Positions 47,039 through 55,695 are shown, counted from the stretch's first letter. The stretch: 64,000 nucleotides of DNA from CALINB01 sp938045325 (GCA_038114465.1 JAYNQW010000002.1:62001-126000); one strand, 5' to 3'. Made by a program: numbers and translations. Notes: generated by a model not told the origin, from the letters alone.

Positions 47039-47066
47039 AAAAAGGGGCGCGTTTATTGCGCCCCTT
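47039..47066 (-). terminator. Rho-independent terminator between hppA and bamE
   Basis: Stem ggggcgc (47044-47050), seven-base loop, gcgcccc (47058-47064). On the minus strand the stem is followed by tttttaa, so it serves bamE best; on the plus strand only tt follows, so hppA may use it less well. The bamE stop codon (47053-47055) lies inside the loop. Confidence 0.75.
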
Positions 47067-47550
47067 CGCTACCGGCCTTGTTTAACCGGCCCATGTAGCT
47101 GCCGACGTTGCCGACGAGTTGCTCGATGAGAGTGTACTCTTTGCCTTTCGTCGGTGTTTCCCGCTCGACAATCTCGATTTTTTTACCGTCTTTGAGATCG
47201 AGTTTGTCGACGTCCGCCACGATGCCTTTTTTGTTAAATCGTATGATAACGACTTTTCGTTCCGTGATTTTCGGCTCAAAAAAAGCAAACGATTCAGTGC
47301 GCGAACTCACGTAATACCAAGATTCCTTATCAAACACGGCTTTACTGGAAGGGGAGCCCAAAATTTCCTGAACTTCCCGGCGCGTCATTTCACCGGGCTT
47401 AACTTCAGCCAGTCTTTCGGGGTCAACCACGCTGCCATGGACGGTTAAACGTGAAGAACAAGCGCTCATCATAGCCGCCGAGACGATTAAAACGAGGGCT
47501 TGAGCCGCAAAGCGTTTGGCACGTATCTGTTTCTTTTTCGATTCAAACAT
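47053..47550 (-). CDS. bamE: Outer-membrane assembly lipoprotein BamE (SmpA/OmlA family)
   Basis: Accessory lipoprotein of the BAM beta-barrel insertion machine. From ATG 47550 it is 165 residues, with a signal peptide QALVLIVSAAMMSACSS whose Cys would be lipidated. The BamE core follows: VKPGEMTRREVQEILGSPSS, ESWYYVSSRTESFAFFEPKI and KKGIVADVDKLD. A longer frame from 47580 adds ten residues and is less likely. It is divergent from cbp3, the standard arrangement in Alphaproteobacteria. Confidence 0.92.
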   Translation of the reverse strand: MFESKKKQIRAKRFAAQALVLIVSAAMMSACSSRLTVHGSVVDPERLAEVKPGEMTRREVQEILGSPSSKAVFDKESWYYVSSRTESFAFFEPKITERKVVIIRFNKKGIVADVDKLDLKDGKKIEIVERETPTKGKEYTLIEQLVGNVGSYMGRLNKAGSEGAQ

Positions 47551-47683
47551 CAAAGAACGAGCCTGCTTTTGCTTTACCAAACTTTATTCGCGTTTCCATT
47601 CGTTATATAGGTCACTTTATGCATAAGTTCGAAGGTAAATCATCGATTGAACGGCAAATTTTTTATAACAATCGGGTAAGTCA

Positions 47684-48211
47684 TTGAAAATATTAGATCT
47701 ATTTATTCGCTCGCCGGAAAAAACAGCGGCCCACCGGTTGTATGAACAAATCGTTTTGCACGCCCGTTCACCCGGATTCTATTTGAAATTAGGTGTCCCG
47801 GATACCGTCGACGGACGTTTCGATATGATCGTTTTGCATACATTTCTTGTCTTACACCGTCTTAAATCAGATCCACAACAAACAGCTAAATTAAGCCAAA
47901 GGCTATTTGATTTACTCTTCGCTGATATGGATCAAAATTTGAGAGAAATGGGGGTGGGTGATTTAAGCGTCGGAAAAAAAATTAAGAAGATGACGGCTGC
48001 TTTTCAAGGCCGTCTCGTCGCTTATGAAAAGGCGCTTGAATCAAAAAGCGAACTAAAACAAGCATTGGATCGAAATTTATACCGTCATCAAGAAACAAAT
48101 GACGAGCATTTGGACTTCATGGCTGACTATGTTTTGAGGCAGGCCAAGGCCTTAAGTAGGCAGACTACAGCGGCACTTATGCATGGTCATGTTGAATTCG
48201 CTACCCAATAA
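47684..48211 (+). CDS. Ubiquinol-cytochrome c chaperone family protein (CBP3-like)
   Basis: The 175-residue protein shows the family pattern: HRLYEQIVLHARSPGFYLKL, VPDTVDGRFDMIVLHTFLVL, LFDLLFADMDQNLREMGVGD and KKIKKMTAAFQGRLVAYE. In mitochondria CBP3 assists cytochrome b assembly; the bacterial role is inferred. The start is a TTG at 47684. It is divergent from bamE and followed by yceD after 11 bp. Confidence 0.9.
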   Translation: MKILDLFIRSPEKTAAHRLYEQIVLHARSPGFYLKLGVPDTVDGRFDMIVLHTFLVLHRLKSDPQQTAKLSQRLFDLLFADMDQNLREMGVGDLSVGKKIKKMTAAFQGRLVAYEKALESKSELKQALDRNLYRHQETNDEHLDFMADYVLRQAKALSRQTTAALMHGHVEFATQ

Positions 48212-48222
48212 CCGCATGTATT

Positions 48223-48783
48223 ATGATAAAATCTGAATTTTACAGAATTTATGAAGTTAGAAAACTGAGCGACGGTGATAGTGACCTGTCACTTGAAGCG
48301 GCACGAGAAGAGGCCGACGCATTAGCAAAACGTTTTGATTTGGAAAGTTTAGACTCATTAACGGCGAAACTTCATTTAACTGTCGATCAAGCAGCAGGAA
48401 GCGTTTGCGTACAAGGAAGCTTGGATGCCGAATTTGTGCAGACCTGTGTCGTTACACTTAAACCGTTACCCGCAAGCGTTCACGCATCCATCGTAAGGAA
48501 ATTTTTGACAAATGTATCTGCATCAGATTCGCCTCTTGAAATTGATCTTAGCGAGACCGATGACGATGAACCGGAGCCAATCATTGATGGAAAAATTGAT
48601 TTTGGTGAGATTGTTGCCGAACAGCTGGGGCTCGAAATCGATCCATTTCCCCGCGCTCCAGGCAGCGAATTTACCGGTTTTTCCAGTGATTCTGCGGAAA
48701 ACCAGCCATCTGAGGCAGATTCCGAGGCGTCGAGCGGGCCTTTTGCCGCGCTTGCCCGGCTCAAAGAACCTAAACAAAAATAA
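48223..48783 (+). CDS. YceD/DUF177-family protein
   Basis: A 186-residue protein upstream of rpmF, as in most proteobacteria. The family is linked to 23S rRNA or ribosome biogenesis. The recognisable parts are the central FVQTCVVTLKPLPASVHASI and the acidic IDFGEIVAEQLGLEIDPFPR. It keeps one Cys of the usual CxxC pair. The C-terminus is acidic and Ser-rich before the conserved PFAALARLK end. It probably forms an operon with rpmF and plsX. Confidence 0.88.
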   Translation: MIKSEFYRIYEVRKLSDGDSDLSLEAAREEADALAKRFDLESLDSLTAKLHLTVDQAAGSVCVQGSLDAEFVQTCVVTLKPLPASVHASIVRKFLTNVSASDSPLEIDLSETDDDEPEPIIDGKIDFGEIVAEQLGLEIDPFPRAPGSEFTGFSSDSAENQPSEADSEASSGPFAALARLKEPKQK

Positions 48784-48872
48784 CAGTAAGTTTCTTGCCG
48801 TTCCGGGTATTATTCGTTATCTAGTCCTGCACTTTCGCTCCAATTTAAAACGTAAATCATGAGGACACGCCC

Positions 48873-49058
48873 ATGGCCGTGCCAAAGAGTAAAATTACCC
48901 GTTCCCGCCGCAACCAGCGCCGGTCGCACGACGCCATATCGGCGTCAGCCCATCAAGAGTGCCCGAACTGCGGCGAACTCAAACAACCTCACCATGTTTG
49001 CCCGGCCTGCGGCTACTACAAAGACCGAGAGGTCACAGAGGCGACGGACGCCGCTTAA
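48873..49058 (+). CDS. rpmF: 50S ribosomal protein L32
   Basis: A 61-residue ribosomal protein: MAVPKSKITRSRRNQRRSHD, then a zinc ribbon with ECPNCGEL and VCPACGYY. The four-Cys form depends on zinc. It lies between yceD and plsX as expected. Confidence 0.97.
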   Translation: MAVPKSKITRSRRNQRRSHDAISASAHQECPNCGELKQPHHVCPACGYYKDREVTEATDAA

Positions 49059-49091
49059 AGGACTTTCCTCGGACACAGGGGGAATCCTCTT

Positions 49092-50147
49092 TTGTCTAAA
49101 CGTTTAACGATTTCACTAGACGCCATGGGTGGTGATAATTCACCAAACGTGGTGATTGCTGGTGTGAACACGTCGCTTAAACAGCTGCCAGACGTAAATT
49201 ATCTGCTGTTCGGTGACGAACAAAAAATCGCCCCTATCTTGGAACGATTTCCGCTTGTCAAAGGGGTTTCTCAAATTCGTCATACAGATGAAGTTGTGAC
49301 AAATGAAACGGCACCAGCTATCGCGCTGCGTGCCGGCCGCAAATCGAGCATGCGTTTAGCGATTAATGCCGTCGCTGATGGTGAAGCCGACGGCATTATT
49401 TCCGCCGGCAACACCGGTGCCCTGATGGCCATGGCGAAGTTTGTTTTAAAAACATTGCCGGGGATCGACCGTCCCGCAATTGCGGCGTGCTTGCCGACGC
49501 AACAAGGCGAAAAGGTCATGCTCGATCTTGGTGCCAACGTGTTATGCAACGCGAACCATCTTGTTCAGTTTGCTGTGATGGGGGAGGTGTTTGCACGCAA
49601 TATTTTAGACCACGAACAGCCTTCGATCGGCTTGCTCAACATTGGCGTTGAAGGGGTTAAGGGGAACGAGAACGTCAAAAAGGCGGCTTCGATTCTCCAA
49701 GAATCGACGCTGCCCATCCATTTTTACGGATTTGTCGAAGGTGACGATATCGGTGCGGGTACGGTTGATGTCATCGTCACCGATGGGTTTACCGGTAATG
49801 TGGCCCTCAAAACCATTGAGGGAACCGCCAAAATGTACACTTTTTTCCTCAAACAGGCCTTGCTGGATTCATGGGCGGCCCGCCTCGGTGCCCTCATGGC
49901 CAAACCGGCCCTAAACCAACTTCGAACACATTTGGACCCACGCCGCTATAATGGTGCTATGCTTCTCGGCTTAAACGGCATTTGCGTTAAAAGTCATGGC
50001 GGAACGGATGCTTTTGGATTTGCCAACGCCATTCGCGTTGCCGTTCAACTAATTACCGAAGGCGTAAATGAAGACATCAAAAAAGACTATGCCAAACTAG
50101 GAGAAGTCATGGCACAAGAACAACAAAGAGTGGTCGCTAACGGATGA
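49092..50147 (+). CDS. plsX: Phosphate acyltransferase PlsX
   Basis: Makes acyl-phosphate from acyl-ACP for phospholipid synthesis. The 351-residue protein begins from TTG with ISLDAMGGDNSPNVVIAGV and shows SMRLAINAVADGEADGIISA, GNTGALMAMAKFVLKTLPG, LLNIGVEGVKGNENVK and VIVTDGFTGNVALKTIEG. The gggggaa RBS supports the TTG start. Its stop overlaps the fabH start by four bases. Confidence 0.96.
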   Translation: MSKRLTISLDAMGGDNSPNVVIAGVNTSLKQLPDVNYLLFGDEQKIAPILERFPLVKGVSQIRHTDEVVTNETAPAIALRAGRKSSMRLAINAVADGEADGIISAGNTGALMAMAKFVLKTLPGIDRPAIAACLPTQQGEKVMLDLGANVLCNANHLVQFAVMGEVFARNILDHEQPSIGLLNIGVEGVKGNENVKKAASILQESTLPIHFYGFVEGDDIGAGTVDVIVTDGFTGNVALKTIEGTAKMYTFFLKQALLDSWAARLGALMAKPALNQLRTHLDPRRYNGAMLLGLNGICVKSHGGTDAFGFANAIRVAVQLITEGVNEDIKKDYAKLGEVMAQEQQRVVANG

Positions 50148-51142
50148 GTGTTCGTTCAGAAATTATAGGCTGTGGCTCTTACTTACCCGAAAGAATTCTT
50201 ACCAATGACGAGCTCGCCGAGGACCTCGACACTTCAGACGAGTGGATATATTCGCGTACCGGCATCAAGCAGCGCCATATCGTTGCCGACGGTGAGTTGA
50301 CGTCTGACTTGGCATTCAAGGCCGCAAGTAATGCCGTAGAGCATGCCGATGTCGATGCCGCCAATATTGATCTCGTCATTCTTGCGACAGCAACACCGGA
50401 TAAAACATTTCCCGCAACGGCGACAAAAGTTCAATCGATGCTGGGCTTGAAAAACGGCGCCGCGTTCGACGTGCAAGCCGTTTGCTCCGGTTTTATTTAT
50501 GGCCTTTCTATTGCCGATAACTTTATTAAAACGGGTCAGGCAAAAACAGCTATCGTGATTGGTGCGGAAACCTTCACAAAACTAGTGGATTGGGAAGACC
50601 GCAGTACATGTGTTCTGTTCGGCGACGGGGCTGGGGCCGTTGTTTTACGGGCTTTTGAAGACACGCAAGCCGCCGACCCCAGTGATAAGCACAGCAATAA
50701 ACATCGGGGTATCTTGTCGACCCACCTTCATTCCGACGGTAATCATGTTGAGCTTCTTCAGGCCAACGGCGGACCGGCCTCGACGGGCACAGTCGGTAAG
50801 GTTGAAATGGAGGGGCGGGAAGTCTTTCGCCATGCCGTGCAGAATTTATCGTCCATCGTCGATGAAGCTCTTGAAGCCAACAATCTGAATTATGAAGACG
50901 TTGATTGGCTTGTGCCGCACCAAGCGAACAAGCGCATCATCGATAGTACGGCGAAAAAATTGAAAATGCCGACTGATCGTGTCGTCGTTACTGTCGATAA
51001 GCACGCCAACACCTCCGCAGCGTCCATTCCCTTGGCGCTCGATGTTGCCGTTAAGGATGGCCGCATTCAACGGGGTGATCTGGTTCTCATGGAGGCCATG
51101 GGCAGCGGTTTTACCTGGGGAGCAGCCTTGGTTGGCTGGTAG
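50144..51142 (+). CDS. fabH: Beta-ketoacyl-ACP synthase III
   Basis: Starts fatty-acid chains from acetyl-CoA and malonyl-ACP. The 332-residue protein has the catalytic Cys114 in DVQAVCSGFIYGL, His in VPHQANKRIID and Asn in KHANTSAASIPLAL. The N-terminus is the standard SEIIGCGSYLPERILTN. It overlaps plsX (atga). A short inserted segment after residue 185 is Asp/His/Lys-rich (DPSDKHSNKHRG). Confidence 0.97.
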   Translation: MSVRSEIIGCGSYLPERILTNDELAEDLDTSDEWIYSRTGIKQRHIVADGELTSDLAFKAASNAVEHADVDAANIDLVILATATPDKTFPATATKVQSMLGLKNGAAFDVQAVCSGFIYGLSIADNFIKTGQAKTAIVIGAETFTKLVDWEDRSTCVLFGDGAGAVVLRAFEDTQAADPSDKHSNKHRGILSTHLHSDGNHVELLQANGGPASTGTVGKVEMEGREVFRHAVQNLSSIVDEALEANNLNYEDVDWLVPHQANKRIIDSTAKKLKMPTDRVVVTVDKHANTSAASIPLALDVAVKDGRIQRGDLVLMEAMGSGFTWGAALVGW

Positions 51143-51167
51143 CCGGTTTTAAACGCCAGTAACCGGC
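51142..51167 (+). terminator. Weak terminator-like hairpin after fabH
   Basis: gccggtt (51142-51148) and aaccggc (51161-51167) can pair with a 12-base loop directly after the fabH stop. No run of T follows, so it may be a pause or stabiliser rather than a true terminator. Confidence 0.35.
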
Positions 51168-51280
51168 ATTACCTCTCAAGTCGTGTGAAATAAATCTTTC
51201 ATCCCTTTGATATTGACGCAACTTTCGTTGAACGATAGGCTTTACCCTATAACCGGGAGGATGAATAAAGGATTATAAAA

Positions 51281-51592
51281 ATGGGCCGAACAATCACACG
51301 CGCACAATTAGGGGAATCGGTTTATCAGGAAGTCGGGCTGTCACGAAATGAATCGGCCGATCTTCTCGAATCTGTCCTCAATCTTGTCTCCGACGCTTTA
51401 TCCCGGGGTGAAACCGTCAAGATTTCATCTTTCGGCAGCTTTTCCGTACGTCAAAAAGGTCAGCGTATCGGCCGTAATCCGAAGACTGGCCAGGAAGTGC
51501 CAATTTTACCGCGCAAGGTCTTGGTCTTTAGGCCCTCCCAGGTCCTGAAAAACCGCATTAACGAACACCGCCGTCCCGGACAGCCCATCTGA
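51281..51592 (+). CDS. ihfA: Integration host factor alpha subunit
   Basis: DNA-bending protein of the HU/IHF family. The 103-residue sequence has TITRAQLGESVYQEVGLSRN, VKISSFGSFSVRQKGQRIGR and NPKTGQEVPILPRKVLVFRP, with the Pro that inserts into the minor groove. It is followed two bases later by a MerR-family gene. It lies after fabH in the expected order. Confidence 0.95.
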   Translation: MGRTITRAQLGESVYQEVGLSRNESADLLESVLNLVSDALSRGETVKISSFGSFSVRQKGQRIGRNPKTGQEVPILPRKVLVFRPSQVLKNRINEHRRPGQPI

Positions 51593-51594
51593 TT

Positions 51595-52053
51595 ATGGCG
51601 GTACCGGCTGAGAATAAGGTTTCTGCCTCTCGCGGCAAGAAATCGGCCGCCGCTTTTCGTACGATCAGCGAAGTAGCTGCCGAATTAGATCTTCCTCAGC
51701 ATGTCCTCCGTTTTTGGGAAACAAAATTTTCCAGCGTTAAGCCTTTGAAACGAGGCGGCGGACGCCGCTATTACCGTCCGGAAGATGTTGCGCTACTTAA
51801 GCACATTCGCGAACTCTTGTATGTCGAAGGCTACACCATCAAAGGTGTACAAAAACTTCTTAACAAATCCACGCCAACAATCATTTCGGCAGATGAGACG
51901 GCAAAATCAAAAAAGCAGCCCATCGCTGCTGTCGCGCCCGTACAAAAAGCCGATTCAGTGGCATTGGATCCTCAAATACGCCAAACCCTGCAAACACTCC
52001 TCACGGAACTCGAGGAACTTCGGGCGCTGCTCGGCAATCCCCCCGCAAAATAA
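51595..52053 (+). CDS. MerR-family transcriptional regulator
   Basis: A 152-residue protein whose first ~75 residues form a winged-helix MerR domain: FRTISEVAAELDLPQHVLRF, the signature WETKF, then RRYYRPEDVALLKHIRELLY and GYTIKGVQKLLN. The C-terminal part is a helix (LQTLLTELEELRALL) for dimerisation. No metal-binding Cys is present. It is the usual partner of ihfA in Alphaproteobacteria and its target is unknown. Confidence 0.92.
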   Translation: MAVPAENKVSASRGKKSAAAFRTISEVAAELDLPQHVLRFWETKFSSVKPLKRGGGRRYYRPEDVALLKHIRELLYVEGYTIKGVQKLLNKSTPTIISADETAKSKKQPIAAVAPVQKADSVALDPQIRQTLQTLLTELEELRALLGNPPAK

Positions 52054-52160
52054 CCGGTTCCGGCTTACACCGCACATCGATTGCACAGGGCAGGTCTCCT
52101 GCGTATAGTGCCCCCGATTTGGCATGCCGAAATGACTCACTTGCGGTATGGTTAATCGAT

Positions 52161-52237
52161 CGGAGCGTGGCGCAGCCTGGTAGCGCACTACACTGGGGGT
52201 GTAGGGGTCGCTGGTTCAAATCCAGTCGCTCCGACCA
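52161..52237 (+). tRNA. tRNA-Pro (anticodon GGG)
   Basis: A 77-base cloverleaf: acceptor cggagcg/cgctccg followed by encoded acca; D arm gcgcagcctggtagcgc; anticodon arm ctaca-ctggggg-tgtag with anticodon ggg; T arm gctgg-ttcaaat-ccagt. It lies after merR and before a strong terminator. Confidence 0.97.
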
Positions 52238-52247
52238 TTTAACGATT

Positions 52248-52283
52248 AAAGCGCCTATCTCCCGGGGATGGGCGCTTTTACAA
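52248..52283 (+). terminator. Rho-independent terminator of the tRNA-Pro gene
   Basis: A 12-base-pair stem: aaagcgcctatc (52248-52259) pairs with gatgggcgcttt (52267-52278) around a cccggg-containing loop. It is followed by tta and an AT-rich stretch. It begins ten bases after the tRNA. Confidence 0.85.
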
Positions 52284-52326
52284 TTTTCGCCAAATTGGGC
52301 TTGATCAGAACAAGGGATGAAAAGAC

Positions 52327-53040
52327 ATGTCAGAAGCACCTTTAACCCAAGAAGAATTGGACGCCTTGCGCCGGTACGATACACCGACGGTCTGTAATGC
52401 CTTAGAGTTGATTGTGCCCGAACGCCGGGGGTACGGTTATACGGTCGAACAATTGTTCTGCGCCCGGCCTGAACTGCCGCCGATTGTCGGCTATGCTCGA
52501 ACCGGCACGACAAAGTCGATGGAGCCCTACGACTTCGGTTCGGCCGACGCAAAAAAACAACGCACGGATTGGTATGAATACGTCGCGACCGGCGGCCCGA
52601 CACCGTCAGTCGTTTTGCTGCAAGATATCGATCCCATCCCTGGCTACGGTGCATTTTGGGGCGAAGTTCAATCAAATGTTCACAAAGGATTGGGCTGTGT
52701 TGGCACTGTTACCAGCGGCTCGATCCGTGATATTCCCGATTGCGCTGAAGGCTTTCAGCTATTGGCCAAAATGGAAGCACCGTCACATGCCTATGTTCAC
52801 ACCGTTGCGATGGACGTCGAAGTCACCGTGGCCGGTATGACGGTCAAACCCGGTGATCTCATTCACGCCGACCGCCAAGGCGCCGTTGTCATCCCGTCCG
52901 CTGACGCGGCGCGAAGAATTCCGGAAACGGCTGATCTTATTTCCCGGCGCGAAGCCGTGCTGATCAAGGCTTCACAACAACCTGATTTCGACTTCGATAA
53001 GCTAGTTAAGGCTATCGGCGATGCGGCCGAAATTCATTAA
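52327..53040 (+). CDS. RraA-like protein / 4-hydroxy-2-oxoacid aldolase family
   Basis: The 237-residue protein belongs to the RraA/HMG-aldolase fold: YDTPTVCNALELI near the N-terminus, VTSGSIRDIPDCAEG with the Arg-Asp that bind pyruvate and metal in HMG aldolase, and VKPGDLIHADRQGAVVIP near the end. True aldolases cleave 4-hydroxy-4-methyl-2-oxoglutarate or oxaloacetate; RraA itself inhibits RNase E. The conserved Arg-Asp and the neighbours (two aconitase-family subunits on the same strand, 47 bp later) favour an enzymatic role. The start has a good RBS (aggga). Confidence 0.82.
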   Translation: MSEAPLTQEELDALRRYDTPTVCNALELIVPERRGYGYTVEQLFCARPELPPIVGYARTGTTKSMEPYDFGSADAKKQRTDWYEYVATGGPTPSVVLLQDIDPIPGYGAFWGEVQSNVHKGLGCVGTVTSGSIRDIPDCAEGFQLLAKMEAPSHAYVHTVAMDVEVTVAGMTVKPGDLIHADRQGAVVIPSADAARRIPETADLISRREAVLIKASQQPDFDFDKLVKAIGDAAEIH

Positions 53041-53087
53041 GATCCAAAAGCGTTTCAGTTGACCGACAAACGATCAGGAACTTCATC

Positions 53088-54362
53088 ATGGGCATGACCG
53101 CGGTCGAAAAAATCCTCGCCCGCGCCAGCGGCAAAGACACCGTGAAGCCGGGCGATATCATTTATCCGAAGCCGGATTTTATTCTCGTTCATGATGGTCT
53201 CGTCTCGCCGAGCAAAGAGCAGCTCGATAACCTCGGGATCACCCGGGTTCACGATCCGGATAAGCTGATTTTCGTAACCGATCACGAAGTCATTCAATTA
53301 TCCGAACGCTCCATCGAACGCATTCAAAAGAACCGCGAAGCCGCCAAGGCGTGGGGCGTGAAGCGGTTTTACGATGCCGGGCAGGGCGGACATGGCCACC
53401 TGTTTCCGATGGAACGGGGCATTGTCACGCCAGGGACGTTCTATTTTGATAACGACCGCCATTGCACGAGCGTCGGGGGCATCGGTGCCATCGGGTTTCG
53501 CGTAGGCGCCGAGATCATCACCGTGCTCGCGACCGGTACGGTTTGGACGAAAGTGCCCAGCACGTTGCGTGTTTCTCTAAAAGGGACGCTGCCGAAAGGC
53601 GTCTATGCCCGCGATATCGGGTTTTATCTCGCTTCCGGTTTGAAAGACGGCGGGTTTCTGCAAGCGGAAATGGATTACCGGGTCCTCGAATTTGCCGGCG
53701 ATCTTGAACAATTTTCGTTATCGGAACGGGTCGCGCTGACCAACTCGCCGACGGAAGTGCGCGCCTATGCGGTATTCGTTCCACCGTCCGAAGAAATCAT
53801 CGCCTATGCCGAAGAGCGAGCCGAACATCCGTTCGAACCCGTTTACAGCGATAAAGATGCTGAGTTCGACGGCGACATCGAAATCAATATTTCCGGTCTT
53901 GAACCGCAAATTGCGGTTACCGGTAGTCCTGCTAATTCAGTTAATTTATCCGAAGTTGCCGGCACACCCATTCAGCATGCCTTCATAGGTAGTTGCGGCT
54001 CCGGCATGTGGGACGATCTCGTAACGGCAGCGAAACTATTAGAAGGTAAGCACTTGGCACCCGGCGTGCGGATGTTCGTCGTTCCCGGTACGGAAGACTC
54101 GTTAAAACGCTTAACCGCAGAAGGGTTGATGGGAATATTACTCGATGCCGGTGTCTTCGTGCTGCCGGCAGGCTGCGGGCTCTGTTCGAGCAATCCACTC
54201 GGCCCGCTTCAAGATGGTGAGGCTTCAATCTCGACCGCTTCGGCAAACGAACGCGGCCGTTTCCGTGGATCGCGTGACGCCGACATGTATCTCGGCTCGC
54301 CGGCCACCGTCGCGGCATCGGCGATCAACGGTAAAATCACCGATCCGCGCGATCTGCTGTGA
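53088..54362 (+). CDS. Aconitase/isopropylmalate-dehydratase-family large subunit, divergent
   Basis: A 424-residue protein related to LeuC. Three Cys that could hold a 4Fe-4S cluster are present: one in IGSCGSGMWDDL and two in GCGLCSSNPLGPLQDGEASI, followed by ANERGRFRGSRDAD, which matches the LeuC TSNRNFxGRQG region. The usual GDSHT motif is replaced by FDNDRHCTSVGGIGAIGF. The start MTAVEKILARASG is typical. The family dehydrates and rehydrates 2- or 3-hydroxy acids; the altered motifs mean the substrate is probably not isopropylmalate. It lies between the RraA-like and small-subunit genes. Confidence 0.86.
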   Translation: MGMTAVEKILARASGKDTVKPGDIIYPKPDFILVHDGLVSPSKEQLDNLGITRVHDPDKLIFVTDHEVIQLSERSIERIQKNREAAKAWGVKRFYDAGQGGHGHLFPMERGIVTPGTFYFDNDRHCTSVGGIGAIGFRVGAEIITVLATGTVWTKVPSTLRVSLKGTLPKGVYARDIGFYLASGLKDGGFLQAEMDYRVLEFAGDLEQFSLSERVALTNSPTEVRAYAVFVPPSEEIIAYAEERAEHPFEPVYSDKDAEFDGDIEINISGLEPQIAVTGSPANSVNLSEVAGTPIQHAFIGSCGSGMWDDLVTAAKLLEGKHLAPGVRMFVVPGTEDSLKRLTAEGLMGILLDAGVFVLPAGCGLCSSNPLGPLQDGEASISTASANERGRFRGSRDADMYLGSPATVAASAINGKITDPRDLL

Positions 54363-54371
54363 GGACATTTT

Positions 54372-54896
54372 ATGGCTGATGATTTTCAATGGCGTCTGCG
54401 CGGAACGTGCCACAAATTCGGCGATAACGTGCCTCATTTGGACGGCGTCGTGCCCGAATGGCTGGTCAATGGCCGTTATTTCGACCCAAAAGACATCATT
54501 CCCGAATTATTCGAGATGATTCGCCCCGGATTTCATAAAGAAGCTAAGGACGGGGATATTATCGTCACCGGAAAGAATTTCGGCATGGGCCCGAAAATGA
54601 ACGGCTATATTGGCATGCATGCCCTGGGGATGGGCCTTTTATGTGAATCGATGCCTTTTTTGGCTTACCGGGCTGCACTGGGCTGTGGGCTCAGAGTTTT
54701 GGATGGTTGCCAGGATATTACAACCATGGTCGAGCAGGGCGACGAAATCGAGGCGGATTTCGCAACCGGTGAATTTATCAACCATTCAAAAAAGACTGAT
54801 CATCTGTTCCAGCCCATTCCGGAATCTTTGCGTGAGATGGTCGCCCTGGGCGGATCACAAGGCTGGCTAAAGCAATGGTGGGAAGACCAAAATTAA
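54372..54896 (+). CDS. Aconitase/isopropylmalate-dehydratase-family small subunit, divergent
   Basis: A 174-residue LeuD-like swivelling domain. It contains KFGDNVPHLDGVVP and VTGKNFGMGPKMNG in the position of the LeuD signature GxNFGxGSSREHA, so the Ser-Ser-Arg that binds the substrate carboxylate is missing and replaced by Pro-Lys-Met. The segment TTMVEQGDEIEADFATGEF matches the LeuD core. It begins nine bases after the large subunit stop. With it and the RraA-like gene it forms a three-gene operon. Confidence 0.83.
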   Translation: MADDFQWRLRGTCHKFGDNVPHLDGVVPEWLVNGRYFDPKDIIPELFEMIRPGFHKEAKDGDIIVTGKNFGMGPKMNGYIGMHALGMGLLCESMPFLAYRAALGCGLRVLDGCQDITTMVEQGDEIEADFATGEFINHSKKTDHLFQPIPESLREMVALGGSQGWLKQWWEDQN

Positions 54897-55017
54897 CTTA
54901 ATCACAATTGAGTTAATTTGAGTAAAAAGCAGATAATTCGCTTCCGCAAAACTTGGGGGAACAGTAGTATGTTTGCTCAATAATCAATTATAAAACCACA
55001 CCAAAAAAAGAAGAAAT

Positions 55018-55695
55018 ATGAGTCAAATATTCAAAGCACCCGTTCTCGTGCCGGCCGGTGGTTATAAATGGGTAAAAGGCGTCACCGTCGGCAAGAAAAG
55101 GCCGGGTGTTTACCTAACCAATGGGATACCGAAGGGCGCACCGTTTAAAGGGCGCACCTATTCGGTTGAAAGCAATCCTGTCTTGTTTCGGCAATTTGCG
55201 GAATTAGACCCGGATCCGGCCAAAATACGATTATTCGCCAATCAATGGGGATCATTCGATTCAAAGGCATCGGAACTCATCAGAATTGCAGGCCAAAAAA
55301 GCGTTTATTTCGGTACTCGGGCCGAAGCCTGGCGCGGCGAAATTCGACTGATGCAAAAAACAATCAAGACCCTCGAAACGGCTAATTCAGGTAAAGCCGC
55401 TAAAAGCGCCATCGAAATAATAAACAAGCGCATCAATTTATTATCCAGACCGCGCATTCAATTGAATGCCGATAAATCAGCCCTGAAATTAATGTTGCAG
55501 GCCAGCGGTTTGCTCGGCGTCATATGGTCGCAATTGGTCCGTTTTGTCGATGAACGGCGCATTCATCTCCGCTGTGCTCATTGCACCCAGTGGTTTGAAG
55601 TTCAAACCCATAAGCGGGGTATGGCGAAACATCAGAAATTCTGTTCTAAAAATTGTGCCACGAACGCATCGCGCGCGCGTAAACGCAATAAATAA
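55018..55695 (+). CDS. Protein with C-terminal CxxC...CxxxC zinc motif (CGNR-like)
   Basis: A 225-residue protein. The N-terminal part (ANQWGSFDSKASELI, with helices) is unrecognised. The C-terminal ~40 residues, LRCAHCTQWFEVQT then KHQKFCSKNCATNASRARKR, carry two Cys pairs and a basic tail. This is like the CGNR/ABATE zinc domain, which usually binds nucleic acid. It stands between the hydratase cluster and chrA on the same strand; its role is unknown. Confidence 0.78.
   Translation: MSQIFKAPVLVPAGGYKWVKGVTVGKKRPGVYLTNGIPKGAPFKGRTYSVESNPVLFRQFAELDPDPAKIRLFANQWGSFDSKASELIRIAGQKSVYFGTRAEAWRGEIRLMQKTIKTLETANSGKAAKSAIEIINKRINLLSRPRIQLNADKSALKLMLQASGLLGVIWSQLVRFVDERRIHLRCAHCTQWFEVQTHKRGMAKHQKFCSKNCATNASRARKRNK

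Noticed and set aside
52161..52326. Integration site or island at tRNA-Pro
   Set aside because: No integrase gene and no repeated tRNA 3' end is visible in the following 12 kb; the downstream genes have normal composition.
52001..52675. 224-codon minus-strand frame spanning merR end, tRNA-Pro and RraA-like gene
   Set aside because: It crosses a clear tRNA and two recognised plus-strand genes and has arginine-rich shadow composition.
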